From Lachnospiraceae bacterium (GTDB taxonomy: Bacteria > Bacillota > Clostridia > Lachnospirales > Lachnospiraceae), in assembly GCA_024687205.1 (NCBI GenBank), contig JAILES010000071.1, positions 1-64,000 on the forward strand: 64,000 nt of DNA, read 5' to 3'. Each line of letters starts with the position of its first letter. Within the stretch, counting starts at the first letter, position 1. The translations under genes were made by a program, and so were the position numbers. This document shows positions 8,378-16,406 of this stretch, one piece after another. The notes beneath the pieces are model-generated. The model searched no databases, was not told where the DNA came from, and saw nothing but the letters and a program-made list of their open reading frames with translations.

Positions 8378-9511
8378 ATGGCAAAGTATGATTTCCTGAT
8401 AGTCGGAGCGGGGCTGTACGGAGCGGTCTTCGCAAGGGAAGCGCTCGATGCGGGCAGGAGAGTGCTGGTGATCGACAGGAGAAAGCATATCGGGGGAAAC
8501 GCATATACGGAAGAGACAGAGGGAATACAGGTACATAAGTACGGCGCACATATCTTTCATACTTCCGATAAAAAGGTATGGGAGTATGTGAACCGTTTTG
8601 CGGATTTCAACAACTTTATCTTAAGTCCGGTCGCCGTATATAAGGATGAGGTATATAATCTTCCCTTCAATATGAATACCTTCTCGAAGCTCTGGAAGAT
8701 CAGGACTCCTGAGGAGGCGAAGCAGATCATAGCTTCGCAGATCGGGGAAGCCGGGATCACCGAGCCGGCCAATCTGGAGGAACAGGCACTGATGATGGTG
8801 GGCAGGGACATCTATGAAAAGCTTATAAAGGGCTATACCAGAAAACAGTGGGGACGCGAGTGCAGCGAACTTCCGGCTTTTATAATCAGGCGTCTCCCCG
8901 TGCGCTTTGAATACGACAATAATTATTTCAATGACAGATATCAGGGCATACCCATCGGCGGTTATACGGCCATGATCGAAAAGATGCTCGCGGGCGCGGA
9001 GCTGGAACTGAAGACGGATTTCCTTGCCGGCAGGGAACGTTACGAAGCCCTTGCCGACAGGATAGTCTACAGCGGCATGATAGATGAGTATTTCGGATAC
9101 AGCTTCGGCGAGCTGGAGTACAGGGGGCTTGAGTTTGAGACCAGCGTGCTTGATATGGAAAACTATCAGGGCAATGCGGTGGTAAATTATACGGAATACG
9201 AGATCCCCTATACCAGGATAATCGAGCACAAGCATTTTGAACTGAAATGCAGGGGGAATGAGAGACTGCCGAAGACCGTGATAACAAAGGAGTATCCGCA
9301 CAGCTGGAAAAAGGGAGATGAGCCGTATTATCCGGTAAACGATGAGAAGAACAATGCGCTGTATAAAAGATACAGGGAGCTCGCGGGAAAAGAGGGCAGG
9401 GTGATCTTCGGAGGAAGACTCGGCGCCTACCGTTATCTGGATATGGATAAAGTGATAGAAATGGCCATGAAGGACTGCCGGGAAGCCTTATATCGGAAAT
9501 TATTACATTGA
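8378..9511 (+). CDS. glf: UDP-galactopyranose mutase
   Basis: The enzyme interconverts UDP-galactopyranose and UDP-galactofuranose with reduced FAD. At 377 residues it is normal length. The N-terminal FAD-binding motif VGAGLYGAVFA is followed by DRRKHIGGNAYTEE and the family block KYGAHIFHTSDKKVWEY. The C-terminal part has GRLGAYRYLDMDKVI, the end of the FAD site. Start at ATG 8378 behind GGGGAGGAGG. It follows the DUF2298 gene by 17 bases. It implies that a glycan made here contains galactofuranose. A promoter just past its stop codon opens the next block. Confidence 0.97.
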   Translation: MAKYDFLIVGAGLYGAVFAREALDAGRRVLVIDRRKHIGGNAYTEETEGIQVHKYGAHIFHTSDKKVWEYVNRFADFNNFILSPVAVYKDEVYNLPFNMNTFSKLWKIRTPEEAKQIIASQIGEAGITEPANLEEQALMMVGRDIYEKLIKGYTRKQWGRECSELPAFIIRRLPVRFEYDNNYFNDRYQGIPIGGYTAMIEKMLAGAELELKTDFLAGRERYEALADRIVYSGMIDEYFGYSFGELEYRGLEFETSVLDMENYQGNAVVNYTEYEIPYTRIIEHKHFELKCRGNERLPKTVITKEYPHSWKKGDEPYYPVNDEKNNALYKRYRELAGKEGRVIFGGRLGAYRYLDMDKVIEMAMKDCREALYRKLLH

Positions 9512-9535
9512 AGCACATAGATATTGTGGTATAAT
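9508..9535 (+). promoter_or_regulatory. Promoter of the pseudaminic-acid block
   Basis: TTGAAG (9508-9513) and TATAAT (9530-9535) are 16 bases apart, and TGG directly before TATAAT makes an extended -10. Predicted start is near 9542, leaving a leader of about 38 bases with a good GGAGGG ribosome site before the ATG at 9580. No hairpin terminator precedes it, so readthrough from glf is possible. Confidence 0.7.
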
Positions 9536-9579
9536 AAAAAGTGTATGCCCTGATAGCGGACTGAGTCGGAGGGATCGAG

Positions 9580-10629
9580 ATGACTATAAACGGAAGGAAG
9601 ATAGGTGAAGGCAGTCCGGCTTATATAATAGCCGAGATGTCAGCAAACCATGCGGGGGACAAGTCGCGTGCGATAGAGATAATACATGCGGCTAAGGAAG
9701 CGGGAGCAGACTGTGTAAAGATACAGACCTATACCCCGGACACCATAACCCTGAAATGTGATAATCCCTATTTTACGATAAAGAGCGGCACCTGGGAAAA
9801 GCAGAATCTCTACGAGCTGTACGGGAAGGCTTATACTCCCTGGGAATGGCAGCCTGAGCTGAAAGAAGAGGCGGATAAGCTGGGACTGGATTTCTTCTCG
9901 ACTCCGTTTGATAAGACTGCGGTTGATTTCCTTGAAGAAATGGGCGTGTCTTCGTATAAGATAGCCTCCTTTGAAGTGACGGATATACCGCTCATAAAAG
10001 AAGTGGCGAAGACGGGAAAGCCCATCATCATGTCCATAGGCATGGCTACAAAGGAAGAAGTAGACGAAGCTGTAGCGGCTGTAAGGGAATGCGGTAATGA
10101 TTCGCTTGCGCTTTTGAAATGCTGCAGCGTGTACCCGGCGATACCGGATGATATGAATCTGAGGATGATACCGAAACTCAAGGAGATGTATTCCCTGCCT
10201 GCAGGTCTGTCGGACCATTCCATGGGACATACCGCAGCGCTTACCGCAGTTGCGATAGGGGCGGATATCATCGAAAAGCATTTCTGCATCAGCAGAAAGA
10301 TAGAGAATCCAGATGCCTCTTTCTCGATGGAGGCCGGGGAATTTGCCGAAATGGTGAAAGCCATAAGGGATGCGGAGAGGGCTCTGGGAAAGCCGGAGTT
10401 TACGCTTTCTGAGGAAGAGAAGTCCTCCAGGACGCTCCGAAAATCCATTTTTGTATCAGCGGATATAAAGAAGGGTGATATATTAAGCCGCGAAAACATA
10501 AGGGTGGTAAGGCCCGGCGCAGGCCTGCATCCCAGGTATTACGAGAAGCTTCTGGGACTTAAGGCAAGCAGGGATATAGCCTTCGGCACACCCTTTGCTG
10601 CAGACATGGCGGAGGGATTCGAAGCGTGA
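9580..10629 (+). CDS. pseI: Pseudaminic acid synthase
   Basis: PseI condenses 2,4-diacetamido-2,4,6-trideoxy-altrose with phosphoenolpyruvate to give pseudaminic acid. The 349-residue protein has the NeuB-family TIM barrel (about 1-275), with the N-terminal IIAEMSANHAGD and KIQTYTPDTIT. AYTPWEWQPELKEEAD marks the PseI rather than the NeuB or LegI branch. KIASFEVTDIPLI and GLSDHSMGHT carry further active-site segments. An antifreeze-like SAF domain follows (about 285-345: SIFVSADIKKGDIL). The gene starts a promoter-led block and overlaps pseG by 4 bases. PseB and PseC, which make the precursor, are not in the window. Confidence 0.93.
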   Translation: MTINGRKIGEGSPAYIIAEMSANHAGDKSRAIEIIHAAKEAGADCVKIQTYTPDTITLKCDNPYFTIKSGTWEKQNLYELYGKAYTPWEWQPELKEEADKLGLDFFSTPFDKTAVDFLEEMGVSSYKIASFEVTDIPLIKEVAKTGKPIIMSIGMATKEEVDEAVAAVRECGNDSLALLKCCSVYPAIPDDMNLRMIPKLKEMYSLPAGLSDHSMGHTAALTAVAIGADIIEKHFCISRKIENPDASFSMEAGEFAEMVKAIRDAERALGKPEFTLSEEEKSSRTLRKSIFVSADIKKGDILSRENIRVVRPGAGLHPRYYEKLLGLKASRDIAFGTPFAADMAEGFEA

Positions 10630-11645
10630 AGCTTTATATCCGTACGGAAGCAAATGCGATAACGGCAGGCGGTCATATGATGCGCTGCCTTGCGATAGCA
10701 GCCGAAGCAAAAAGACTTGGGGAAGACTGCGTATTTATCACGGCAGAAGAAGGCTCGGCAAAGCTGCCCGCCGCCAGGGGTTTCGAGACCATAGTACTTA
10801 ACAGGGATTTTAAGGATCTGGACGGTGAGATACCGTATATGAAGGAACTGATAAGGAGCCGCGGCATAGAAAGGCTGCTTATCGACAGCTACTATGTGAC
10901 TCCTTCATATATGAGCAGCCTGAATAAGGAATGCGCTGTCGCCTATATCGATGATCTTCATGAACGGATATGGGACTGTTCGTTCATCATCAACTATTCC
11001 GTATATGCGGCGGACTATGATTATGAAAAAGAATATCCGCAGGCAGTAAAACTGCTGGGCTGCGATTATGTCCCTTTAAGGAGCATATACAGGGGAGCCG
11101 GGCGCAAAGCCGTGAGGGAGAAGGCCGAAAAGATACTGGTCCTGTCCGGGGCGGCTGACCCTGAACACTTTCTGCTGAAGCTGGCAGAGTATATCAAAGC
11201 AAAGCCCGATACTTTCGGATACACGCTGATAGCCGGGCGTTTTAACGAAGACAGAGAAAAGCTGGAAGGGCTCGCTGCGGAAACGGAAAGGCTGAGGATA
11301 CTCGGGCCGCAGCCGGATCTGAAGGAGGCCCTTTCGGAGGCTGATATGGTCGTATGCGCCGGCGGCGTGACCATGTATGAGACCGCAGCTGTCGGAACGC
11401 CGGGAATAAGCTATATCTCGGCCGATAACCAGCTGGGAAACGCGAAAGGTTTTGACAGGCTTGGACTGATAGCTTTTTCGGGAGATATCAGGAAGGACTA
11501 TTCCTATAAAGCTCTGCATGAAGAGATAGTTTCACTGGGCGGAGACTTTGAAAGAAGAAAGAGGATCTCGGAAGCGCTGCAGAGACTTGCCGACGGCCGT
11601 GGGGCCGAAAGGCTGGCAGGTATACTTACGGGGGCTGAATCATGA
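10626..11645 (+). CDS. pseG: PseG-like UDP-sugar hydrolase
   Basis: PseG removes UDP from UDP-2,4-diacetamido-2,4,6-trideoxy-altrose to give the substrate of PseI. This 339-residue GT-B-fold protein has GGHMMRCLAIA with His17, the position of the catalytic histidine as I recall it for Campylobacter PseG. It also has LLIDSYYVT (DHYG in classic members), LLGCDYVPLR and a C-terminal AGGVTMYETAAVGTP block that binds UDP. The start codon is GTG at 10626, overlapping the pseI stop. Order pseI-pseG-GT2-pseF supports the assignment. The Ser-Tyr-Tyr variant of DHYG is a small oddity. Confidence 0.86.
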   Translation: MKLYIRTEANAITAGGHMMRCLAIAAEAKRLGEDCVFITAEEGSAKLPAARGFETIVLNRDFKDLDGEIPYMKELIRSRGIERLLIDSYYVTPSYMSSLNKECAVAYIDDLHERIWDCSFIINYSVYAADYDYEKEYPQAVKLLGCDYVPLRSIYRGAGRKAVREKAEKILVLSGAADPEHFLLKLAEYIKAKPDTFGYTLIAGRFNEDREKLEGLAAETERLRILGPQPDLKEALSEADMVVCAGGVTMYETAAVGTPGISYISADNQLGNAKGFDRLGLIAFSGDIRKDYSYKALHEEIVSLGGDFERRKRISEALQRLADGRGAERLAGILTGAES

Positions 11646-12676
11646 AACTGTCGGTGATAGTACCGGTCTATAATATGGCGGCGGGCAATAAGCTGAACTT
11701 CTGTCTGGATTCGCTGATGAACCAGACCCTTGAGGATATGGAAGTGATCGCGGTGGACGATGCTTCCACCGATGATTCGGCAGAGATACTGAAGACTTAC
11801 GAAGAAAAATATCCCGGCAGATTCAGAGCCGTGTATTCCAAAGTAAACCGCCGTCAGGGCGGAGCAAGGAATCTGGGACTTAAGGAAAGCAGCGCCGAAT
11901 GGGTGGGTTTCGTTGACAGTGATGATTTCGTTGCGCCGGATATGTACGCAAAGCTTCTTGCGAAAGCAGAAGAGAGCGGCGCCGATATGGTGGGCTGCGA
12001 TTATACGATAGTTGAGAAACAGGGCTTTGAACCAGGCAAAACCGTAGAAAATAACAGCGCGGATCAGACCGGTGTGCTGGATGAGGCAAAGCACAAAAGC
12101 CACATATTAAAGAACGGCAGCATGGTGGTCAAGATATATCTGAGGTCAGTGATAGAGCAGAATAAGCTGACTTTCCCGGAAGGGATATTTTACGAGGATA
12201 ACTGCGCAGCACCGCTGTGGTCCATGTATTTCAGCCACTTTGAGAGAGTGAATGAGGCCCTGTATTACTACCTGCAGCTGCCGGAGTCCACTACCCATCA
12301 TGTAAGCTTTGAAAAGTGCGCGGACAGGATGAAGGCCATGGAACTGCTGCTTGAGCAGTGCAGGAGCAGAGGTATATCCGAAAGCTATAAAGCTGAGATA
12401 CTGATGCGCGTGACAGAGCTCGGCTATGTCAACACCCTGTTCTCCTATATGTACGGGGGCAGGCACAGGAGCATGAAAAACTGCGGCATCATCAGGGATT
12501 ACATCAGAAGGATATATCCGGAGTTCAGGGATAATCCCTACTATAAAGAACGGGTGAATGAGGAATATAAAAAGTTCATAGACCTGCAGCAGCGGTCAAA
12601 CTTCTGCTTTTTTGTTTATTATATCGCGCTGCATGCTTACAGAAAGGTGATAAAGAGGATCAGAGGTGGAAAATAA
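11642..12676 (+). CDS. Glycosyltransferase family 2
   Basis: This 344-residue cytoplasmic GT-A enzyme starts MKLSVIVPVYNMAAG. It has the nucleotide-binding VDDASTDDS (about residue 40), the RRQGGARNLGL segment and the metal-binding VGFVDSDDFV (about 95). It has no predicted membrane helix. It sits between pseG and pseF with overlaps of 4 and 11 bases, so it may use CMP-pseudaminic acid or act next to it, but GT2 enzymes of this type mostly use UDP- or GDP-sugars. Donor and acceptor cannot be read from sequence. Confidence 0.9.
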   Translation: MKLSVIVPVYNMAAGNKLNFCLDSLMNQTLEDMEVIAVDDASTDDSAEILKTYEEKYPGRFRAVYSKVNRRQGGARNLGLKESSAEWVGFVDSDDFVAPDMYAKLLAKAEESGADMVGCDYTIVEKQGFEPGKTVENNSADQTGVLDEAKHKSHILKNGSMVVKIYLRSVIEQNKLTFPEGIFYEDNCAAPLWSMYFSHFERVNEALYYYLQLPESTTHHVSFEKCADRMKAMELLLEQCRSRGISESYKAEILMRVTELGYVNTLFSYMYGGRHRSMKNCGIIRDYIRRIYPEFRDNPYYKERVNEEYKKFIDLQQRSNFCFFVYYIALHAYRKVIKRIRGGK

Positions 12677-13370
12677 AAAGAGGCTTGCCGTGATCACCGC
12701 AAGGGGCGGCAGTAAAAGAATACCGAAAAAGAATATAAGGGATTTCCTCGGAAAGCCGATAATCAGCTATTCCATAGAGACCGCAATAAGCTGCGGCATT
12801 TTCGATGAGGTGATGGTATCGACGGACAGTAAGGAGATCGCGGAGCTTGCGGAAAGCTACGGTGCAAAAGTTCCTTTTATGAGGAGTGAAAAGACTGCCG
12901 ACGATCATGCGACTACGGCTGAGGTGCTGAAAGAAGTGGTGGAGGAGTATGAGAAGAGAGGCATGTTCTTTGATGAACTCTGCTGTATCTATCCCACGGC
13001 TCCTTTTATCAGACCTGAGGATCTGAAGGAGGCCCTTACGCTTCTGGAGGATAAGGACGCGGATACGGTCATGAGCGTGGTGCGTTTTTCTTTTCCCCCG
13101 AGACGCGCGCTGCTGATGCGTGAGGGCAGGCTTATTGCACATTATCCCGAGGATCAGCTGAAGCGTTCCCAGGATCTGGAAGCGGAATATCACGACTGCG
13201 GACAGTTTTATTTCCTTAAGCTTGAGTCTTTTAAGGAGCAGCAGGCGGTGGTGATGAAGAACACCGCAGGCATAGAGATGGATGAAAGAAGGGTTCAGGA
13301 CATCGATACCGAAGAAGACTGGGCGATGGCCGAACTTAAATATAAGATGTTAACGGAGCAGGGCAGATGA
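12666..13370 (+). CDS. pseF: Pseudaminic acid cytidylyltransferase
   Basis: PseF activates pseudaminic acid to CMP-pseudaminic acid with CTP. The 234-residue protein carries the CMP-nonulosonate synthetase signature VITARGGSKRIPKKNIRDF at its N-terminus, MVSTDSKEIAELA (about 55) and CIYPTAPF (about 108). The context with pseI and pseG separates it from NeuA and KdsB. The start is GTG at 12666 and overlaps the GT2 gene by 11 bases; its end overlaps the next gene by 4. It acts in the cytoplasm. Confidence 0.92.
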   Translation: MENKKRLAVITARGGSKRIPKKNIRDFLGKPIISYSIETAISCGIFDEVMVSTDSKEIAELAESYGAKVPFMRSEKTADDHATTAEVLKEVVEEYEKRGMFFDELCCIYPTAPFIRPEDLKEALTLLEDKDADTVMSVVRFSFPPRRALLMREGRLIAHYPEDQLKRSQDLEAEYHDCGQFYFLKLESFKEQQAVVMKNTAGIEMDERRVQDIDTEEDWAMAELKYKMLTEQGR

Positions 13371-15358
13371 GTTATTTTTTGAGGACAGTAAGAGATTATG
13401 ATGCAAAGCTTCTGTATAAATGGGCTAATGATCCGGATACGCGGGCTGCATCATTTAAGCAGGATGAGATAAAGTGGGAGGAGCATGTTAAATGGCTTAA
13501 AGACCTTCTTGCCGATGAGGACAGGGACATCTTCATATGCATGGATTTCCTTTCTCCCATAGGTGTTGTACGTACCGCAAAAGATGAGAAGGACGAAAAG
13601 AAAGGCATTATCAGTTATCAGGTATCCCCTGACATGAGAGGACGCGGCATAGGCGTTAAGATGCTGAGACTCCTTGAGGCTAAGGAGAAGGAAAAATATA
13701 CGGTGCTTCGCGGCGAAGTAAAGCCGGACAACGAACACTCGATAAACATCTTTAAGAAGCTTGGCTACGAACAGGTCTCTGCCGACGAAGAAAAGCTGGT
13801 ATTTGAGAAAGATATCAGTAAAGAGCCGGAAAAGCAGAGCTATGACAGGCCCTACAGGGAGCCCCAGTTTGAGATAATGAGAGTCGTCGCCATGCTGATG
13901 GTGATTGCTCTCCATTACCAGATCATGGGAGGACGCTTAAGCAAGGCGCCTGCCGGGCTCGGTTTCATCGACTGGCTCGTGGAAGCTTTATGCATAGTGA
14001 GTGTCAATCTCTATGTGATGATAAGCGGTTATTTCCTGACTGAGAAGAGCTTCTCCGTAAGGAAATGCATAAGGCTCTGGGCCCAGGTATTTTTCTACAG
14101 CGTGTTCATCTGGGTATTCATGATGATAGTCGGTGCCGCCGGAGTAAATGAGTATTTCTCTTTTAAAGACGGCATATACATCAATGTTTACGATATCCAG
14201 GCCATGCTATTCCCGGTGATCAACAGGCATTACTGGTATGCCACGGTTTATATAGTATTCTATATATTCTCACCTCTTTTGGCTGCAGGCGTGAACAGGC
14301 TGAAGGAACGGCAGCTTAAGTGGATGCTGATACTGCTCATAGCGCTCTTGAGTATCCCCAAGTCCCTGCTGCCCGTGGAGTTTCCTATAGATGATTACGG
14401 TTACAGTGTTACCTGGTTCATCGTCCTGTTCATGATAGCCAATTATATCAGACGTTTCGGCATACCTTTCTTTGAGAAGAAGAGCCGTGCGCTTATCGTA
14501 TATTTTCTGAGTGCCCTGATGATAGTGGCTGCGGAAGGCCTGGCTATCGCCATAAGGGGCCCCCAGCCGGACAGATACTATTATGCCACACCCATACATT
14601 ACAACTTTATCTTTGTTATCACGGGTTCGGTAGCTCTGTTCTGCTTCTTTAAAAACCTGAAGATAAAGAATACGGATCTGACCTCATTCCTGGTATGGAT
14701 AGCGCCTTATACCTTCGGTGTATATCTGCTCCATACCCACAGACTGGTGATGGACAAGTGGCCCATATGGCTGTGGCTGGGAGGAGACTACGGTGCTCTC
14801 AGACCCTTCCATATGATCTTCTGCGTGATGCTGATCTTCTGTATAGGCATCTTTATCGATATCATGCGTAACCGCCTGTTCATACTGCTGGAGCGTTTCC
14901 TCGACTGGTGCATGAGCTTCTATTATTCAAAGAAGGAAGTCTTTGACTATCTGATAACCGGCTTCCTTACCACTGTGATCTGCTGGGTGGCATATGCGAT
15001 CTTTGATGACATTATCTTTAAAAATATGGAGGAACTCTTAAGAGTAAACTTAAGCGATGCGATCTCCTGGTTCATAGCCTTTGTGTTTGCTTACGTTGTG
15101 AACAGAAGCTTTGTGTTCCACAGCGACAAACATGGCTTTAAGGATATCACAAAAGAGTTTATTGCCTTCGGCGGAGCAAGGATATCCACACTTATAATCG
15201 AATTGGTACTGCTTAATATTCTGGTAGGATTCATGCATGTAAATGAGAAGCTTTCAAAATATCTGATCTGCAGTATCGTAGTGATAATACTGAACTATAT
15301 ATTCAGCAAACTGTTTGTTTTCAAAAAGAAGGATCAGACTGCGGATGAAAAAGATTGA
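13367..15358 (+). CDS. Three-domain fusion: GNAT acetyltransferase - acyltransferase 3 - GtrA
   Basis: This 663-residue protein joins three families. Residues 1-150 form a GNAT acetyltransferase: WANDPDTRAASF, an acetyl-CoA site at MRGRGIGVKML, and NIFKKLGYE. It resembles PseH-type N-acetyltransferases. Residues about 165-505 are an acyltransferase-3 membrane domain with ten or so helices, beginning FEIMRVVAMLMVIALHY with the likely catalytic His, as in O-acetylating enzymes. Residues about 523-655 are a GtrA-like four-helix domain (FDYLITGFLTTVICW, YVVNRSFVF, IFSKLFVF), proposed to flip polyprenyl-phosphate sugars. It overlaps pseF by 4 bases. The GNAT part could supply the PseH step; the rest could O-acetylate and flip a sugar. 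The reading frame is continuous through both junctions. Confidence 0.9.
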   Translation: MSYFLRTVRDYDAKLLYKWANDPDTRAASFKQDEIKWEEHVKWLKDLLADEDRDIFICMDFLSPIGVVRTAKDEKDEKKGIISYQVSPDMRGRGIGVKMLRLLEAKEKEKYTVLRGEVKPDNEHSINIFKKLGYEQVSADEEKLVFEKDISKEPEKQSYDRPYREPQFEIMRVVAMLMVIALHYQIMGGRLSKAPAGLGFIDWLVEALCIVSVNLYVMISGYFLTEKSFSVRKCIRLWAQVFFYSVFIWVFMMIVGAAGVNEYFSFKDGIYINVYDIQAMLFPVINRHYWYATVYIVFYIFSPLLAAGVNRLKERQLKWMLILLIALLSIPKSLLPVEFPIDDYGYSVTWFIVLFMIANYIRRFGIPFFEKKSRALIVYFLSALMIVAAEGLAIAIRGPQPDRYYYATPIHYNFIFVITGSVALFCFFKNLKIKNTDLTSFLVWIAPYTFGVYLLHTHRLVMDKWPIWLWLGGDYGALRPFHMIFCVMLIFCIGIFIDIMRNRLFILLERFLDWCMSFYYSKKEVFDYLITGFLTTVICWVAYAIFDDIIFKNMEELLRVNLSDAISWFIAFVFAYVVNRSFVFHSDKHGFKDITKEFIAFGGARISTLIIELVLLNILVGFMHVNEKLSKYLICSIVVIILNYIFSKLFVFKKKDQTADEKD

Positions 15359-16406
15359 ACTGAAGGGAAAGACCATACTTGTGACCGGGGCGGCGGGATT
15401 TATCGGTGCCCATCTGGTGATGCGCCTTCTGAAGGAAGAAGAGGCACGCATCATAGGTCTTGATAATCTGAATGATTATTATGATGTGTCGTTAAAGAAG
15501 CACAGGCTGGAACTGATAGAGAAGGCAGCGGAAGAAGCTGCCGGCAGCTGGATATTCGAAGAGGGCAGCATCAGCGACCGCGAAAAGCTGAAGGAGATAT
15601 TTGAGACTTATGATCCCGCGGTGGTCGTGAACCTGGCAGCCCAGGCCGGAGTCAGGTATTCCATAAGCAATCCCGATCCCTACATAGATACCAACATCAA
15701 CGGTTTCTACTATATACTTGAGGAATGCAGAAGGGCAAAGACGGAAGGGAAGAGCTTTGAGTATCTGGTATATGCTTCCAGTTCTTCGATCTACGGCGAT
15801 AATATGAACATACCCTACAGGGTGGAGGATCCGGCGGAACATCCCGTATCCCTTTATGCGGCGACTAAAAAGTCCAACGAACTTATGGCCCATGCCTATT
15901 CAAAGCTGTACGGCCTGGCTGTGACCGGTTTAAGGTTTTTTACCGTATACGGTCCCGCAGGACGTCCCGACATGGCATATTTCGGCTTTACCAACAGGCT
16001 CATTGACGGCGGCGTCATAGACATCTTCAATTACGGCAACTGCAAAAGAGATTTTACTTACGTGGACGATGTGACCAAAGGTGTGAGCCTGGTAATGAAA
16101 AAGGCACCGGAAGAAAAAGAAGGACAGCCGGCTTACGCACTATACAACATAGGAAACAGTTCGCCGGTGGATCTTATGGAATTCATAAACATACTCGGGG
16201 AAGAACTTATCAAAGCCGGAGTGCTTCCGGGAGACTTTGATATGAAGGAGCATCAGAGACTGCTTCCGATGCAGCCCGGGGACGTGCCTGTTACTTATGC
16301 TGATACTTCGGCCCTGGAGCGGGACTACGGATACAGGCCCTCCACGGATCTGCGGACAGGCTTAAGGGAATTTGCGGAATGGTATAAGAGGTATTATTTC
16401 AAGTGA
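15345..16406 (+). CDS. UDP-glucuronate 4-epimerase-type NAD-dependent epimerase
   Basis: This extended short-chain dehydrogenase/reductase of 353 residues probably interconverts UDP-glucuronate and UDP-galacturonate. It shows the Rossmann motif TGAAGFIGAHL, GLDNLNDYYDVSLKKHRL (typical of the GAE/Cap1J branch), NLAAQAGVRYS, the catalytic SLYAATKKSNELM (YxxxK) and RFFTVYGPAGRPDMA. The start at ATG 15345 was preferred to one 10 codons upstream because it begins with the family N-terminus, has AAGAAGG 12 bases before it, and reduces the overlap with the fusion gene to 14 bases. It overlaps the next gene by 4 bases. Confidence 0.88.
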   Translation: MKKIELKGKTILVTGAAGFIGAHLVMRLLKEEEARIIGLDNLNDYYDVSLKKHRLELIEKAAEEAAGSWIFEEGSISDREKLKEIFETYDPAVVVNLAAQAGVRYSISNPDPYIDTNINGFYYILEECRRAKTEGKSFEYLVYASSSSIYGDNMNIPYRVEDPAEHPVSLYAATKKSNELMAHAYSKLYGLAVTGLRFFTVYGPAGRPDMAYFGFTNRLIDGGVIDIFNYGNCKRDFTYVDDVTKGVSLVMKKAPEEKEGQPAYALYNIGNSSPVDLMEFINILGEELIKAGVLPGDFDMKEHQRLLPMQPGDVPVTYADTSALERDYGYRPSTDLRTGLREFAEWYKRYYFK

